A DNA stretch of 64,000 bases from Clostridiales bacterium (GTDB lineage: Bacteria; Bacillota; Clostridia; Lachnospirales; Lachnospiraceae), in assembly GCA_018372435.1 (NCBI GenBank), contig JAHAJA010000007.1, forward strand, positions 107,612 through 171,611. The letters run 5' to 3'. The notes beneath the pieces were generated by a model, which worked only from the letters and a program-made list of their open reading frames with translations, made no database searches and was not told the origin of the DNA. Both the position numbers and the translations under genes were made by a program. Position 1 is the first letter of the stretch. Each line of letters begins with the position of its first letter. This document shows positions 61,755-64,000 of this stretch, piece after piece.

Positions 61755-61854
61755 TTTAACACTTCTCCTATCTGTGTATTACACACCCTTTTTTTAATGA
61801 ACCAATTGCTTCATGTCTTTCTTAAGACAACCTTATTATATCGAATCATCTCAG

Positions 61855-61897
61855 AGTAAAGTAGAACTTTACTTGGGTGTCCTATGGTACTTTACTT
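61855..61897. promoter_or_regulatory. ACTTTACTT repeats in the kinase-URO-D divergent region
   Basis: ACTTTACTT occurs as direct repeats at 61866-61874 and 61889-61897, 23 bp apart, and as an inverted copy AGTAAAGT at 61855-61862. They lie ~100-140 bp upstream of the URO-D start. Confidence 0.6.
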
Positions 61898-61977
61898 AGT
61901 TTTTTTATATTTAATTGATTATCATTATGGTATAATATCCTTAAATTCTAACAGAATAATCAACAAAGGAGACCACA

Positions 61978-63810
61978 ATGAAGTTTAAAAATCTTTCCTA
62001 TCGTACTCAACTTTTTCTGGCAGCCTTGCTGTTAGTCACTATACCAATTACTTTAGTCGGTGTCATTACAGCAAAGCGCAATGCAACCTCCCTCGTGTCC
62101 GATTATAACACTTCGATGGAAACTATTATTTCACAAGCTAATCTAGCCCTTGATACCTTACTTGCAGATGCAACAAAAATTGCTGATTTACCACTTCTAA
62201 ATCAGGATATTAAAAAAGCAATGGTTACTAATTATAAGGATAATTATCTCGCCTACTCTCATGATTCAACTAAATTCAAGACTCTTTTTAGTCAGACAAA
62301 TAGACTGAATCAGAATCTAGTTACCTGTGTCTTTAAAAATCGCTTTGGTTATACATTTGATTATAATATTATTGGTGTCCAACGCCAGACTCAAATTACT
62401 GAAAATATAAGAAACTGGAAAAGCATTGCACAGAGTGCTCCTAACTATACATATTTTGCACCTCTTCAACAGACATCCATTGATTCCCAGAAAAATGTAT
62501 TACCTATGATTAAAATACTTTTTGACGGTTATGACTTTAAAGAAATTGGTATCTGTTATGCGGAAATAAACTTTGAATCAGTAGAGAACATTCTTGTTTC
62601 TGCACAAAACGCAGAAAATACCATTCTAATATATAATGCAGAGGGAGATCTTACCTTTTCCTCCAATGAAAATTACATACAAAACCAAACCTCCTATACT
62701 GAACTATTGTCATCCTTGTCTGAATTTAATAATTCTATTGTAGATAGCAATTCTATCAAAACTCAGAAATTAGAGATTGGGAAAAAAACCTACTTGATAA
62801 ACGGTGTATATAATAAAACAACTGGCTGGCATCTAGTTCAGCTACTTGATAGCCATATCATCAACCAGATTTATCAGAATAATTTTCTAAATTATCTTGG
62901 TGTCTTTTCTCTTATTCTTATTCTGGGATTGGTACTTGCAATTATATTATCAAAAAAAATGACCGTATCCATCTCCAAGCTATGCGATGAGATGGATTCC
63001 TACAATACGGATAGTTACAGTGCTATCAGTATGGAAGCTTGCGTTTCCAATAAAGAGCTTAGAAAGCTTGTTACCAGCTTTAATAATTTGAATCAACGTC
63101 TTACTGACAGCCTTCAACAAAATTATCAAATTCGCCTAGCCGAACAGCAAATGCACATACAGATGCTTCAGTTCCAGATTAATCATCATTTTCTCTATAA
63201 CACACTAAATGTAATCAAATCATTAGCAAACATTAACAACGTCCCTGCTATTGAGACAGTAGCGGTCTGTATGTCTGATCTTCTTCGTTATAATCTGGAC
63301 AAATTTCCAATTGCCAAATTAAAAGAAGAAATTGCACAAATTAACCGATATATGACCATACAAAATATCCGTTTCCCAGATAAGTTTATCTGTGACTATA
63401 GTATTCCGGAACAATTGCAAAACCTTAGTATACCCGCCTTTATCTTGCAACCATTTGTGGAAAATAGTATTGAACACGGATTTAGAAAAAAAGAAACTGA
63501 CTGCTATATCAGTATCAGTTGCAATATAGAAAATAACATTCTTCATTTCTTTATTGTGGATAATGGTTCTGGTATGTCGAAAGAAACACTGCAACAAATT
63601 CAAGATACATTATCACAAGATAATCTATCTACTACTTCCTTAGAGAATTCCAATGAACGTAAGCATCACTCCATCGGCATTCGGAACGTACATCATCGTA
63701 TACAGAGTTATTATGGAAAAGAATATGGCCTAACCATAGAAAGCAAAGAAAACTATGGTACCATCATTGATATCAATCTTCCATTTGAACGGGAAAATAC
63801 TACTAACTAA
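61978..63810 (+). CDS. YesM-type sensor histidine kinase
   Basis: 610 residues. Two membrane spans (~12-28 and ~303-322) bound an extracytoplasmic dCACHE-like sensor. A HAMP-like segment is followed by the phosphoacceptor region LQFQINHHFLYNTLNVIKSLA and the GHKL ATPase with N box FVENSIEHGF and G box VDNGSGMS. It probably autophosphorylates on sensing an extracytoplasmic sugar or peptide and passes phosphate to the YesN-type regulator at 55923-57476. AAAGGAG precedes the ATG. Divergent from the operon it controls. Confidence 0.92.
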   Translation: MKFKNLSYRTQLFLAALLLVTIPITLVGVITAKRNATSLVSDYNTSMETIISQANLALDTLLADATKIADLPLLNQDIKKAMVTNYKDNYLAYSHDSTKFKTLFSQTNRLNQNLVTCVFKNRFGYTFDYNIIGVQRQTQITENIRNWKSIAQSAPNYTYFAPLQQTSIDSQKNVLPMIKILFDGYDFKEIGICYAEINFESVENILVSAQNAENTILIYNAEGDLTFSSNENYIQNQTSYTELLSSLSEFNNSIVDSNSIKTQKLEIGKKTYLINGVYNKTTGWHLVQLLDSHIINQIYQNNFLNYLGVFSLILILGLVLAIILSKKMTVSISKLCDEMDSYNTDSYSAISMEACVSNKELRKLVTSFNNLNQRLTDSLQQNYQIRLAEQQMHIQMLQFQINHHFLYNTLNVIKSLANINNVPAIETVAVCMSDLLRYNLDKFPIAKLKEEIAQINRYMTIQNIRFPDKFICDYSIPEQLQNLSIPAFILQPFVENSIEHGFRKKETDCYISISCNIENNILHFFIVDNGSGMSKETLQQIQDTLSQDNLSTTSLENSNERKHHSIGIRNVHHRIQSYYGKEYGLTIESKENYGTIIDINLPFERENTTN

Positions 63811-63909
63811 AATGTACATTATTGTCATCCTTTTATTACTTTGATATAGTAGTTTTATCAAAATAAATTTCCCTTCCATACATCTTACTCAATATAAAAT
63901 AAGTCAAGA

Positions 63910-63977
63910 CCACCAGCTTAGCTGGTGGCTTGCTCTGCCCCTATAAGGGGCTATTTCCTGCTTGCGCCCGGGAGCGC
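63910..63977. mobile_element. GC-rich hairpin cluster, possible IS200/IS605-type end
   Basis: CCACCAGC-TTA-GCTGGTGG (63910-63928), GCCCC-TATAA-GGGGC (63937-63951) and GCGC-CCGGGA-GCGC (63964-63977) lie in a stretch of much higher GC than the rest of the window. Such subterminal hairpins recall IS200/IS605 family ends, but no transposase is visible before the window ends. Confidence 0.45.
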
Positions 63978-64000
63978 CTGATGGATTTGCCAACCGCACT

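Noticed and set aside
1..64000. tRNA, rRNA and CRISPR arrays
   Set aside because: No tRNA T-arm pattern, ribosomal RNA segment or regularly spaced repeat-spacer array was recognised by eye; the only tandem array is the 7-bp repeat at 27215-27270.

Overview
The window looks like a chromosomal segment of a low-GC, strictly anaerobic Firmicute, most likely a Clostridium-like Lachnospiraceae. I infer this from AT-rich DNA, strong AGGAGG ribosome sites, a superoxide-reductase-type desulfoferrodoxin, rubredoxin, ferredoxin-fused nitroreductase, YesM/YesN-type two-component proteins and several TTG/GTG starts. Most genes are on the minus strand in short operons. No rRNA, tRNA or CRISPR array was seen, and no complete mobile element.

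Layout. 1-3600: small-molecule-response genes (a GyrI-like domain cut by the window edge, a serine hydrolase, a GNAT-MerR operon behind a 19-bp-spacer MerR-type promoter, a YCII protein). 3850-6140: a polar amino acid ABC transporter preceded by four phased ARG-box-like operators. 6569-10964: a sugar ABC importer without ATPase and a divergent AraC regulator. 11065-18000: redox and electrophile-stress genes (rubredoxin-like protein, azoreductase, pirin, MarR with duplicated operator, LysR with ferredoxin-nitroreductase, aldehyde dehydrogenase). 18370-21400: desulfoferrodoxin, a MacB/FtsX-type ABC pair and a Crp/Fnr regulator. 21595-32970: mostly single genes (HAD nucleotidase, aldo/keto reductase, HxlR, GNATs, cyclase, cupin, Rrf2 with flavin/ferredoxin genes, HXXEE protein) with two decayed genes and a striking heptanucleotide repeat in a 5' leader. 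33020-45600: ClC transporter of fluoride-type signature, an HD-GYP protein, a PadR-DUF1048 cassette, a CcdA-TlpA fusion, an Ltp-repeat membrane protein, a large HD hydrolase and ThpR. 45652-50160: a heterodimeric ABC exporter with a divergent MerR regulator and a textbook 19-bp-spacer promoter. 50253-52250: TauE/SafE, LUD protein, a CPBP protease fragment and a T-box-like tail.

52259-63810 is one coherent locus: a divergent YesM-type sensor kinase faces a probable eight-gene minus-strand unit encoding a URO-D-family protein, a family 1 solute-binding protein, two permeases, a YesN-type response regulator, an M20 dipeptidase, an aldo/keto reductase and a cysteine-desulfidase-family protein. 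I infer two-component-controlled uptake and breakdown of an unknown glycan- or thiol-containing substrate. The last 100 bases carry GC-rich hairpins suggestive of an IS200/IS605-type end.

Recurring themes are stress-responsive one-component regulators with visible operators next to their targets, import systems relying on an ATPase encoded elsewhere, and scattered gene decay (23315-23945, 29074-29331, 51846-52124).
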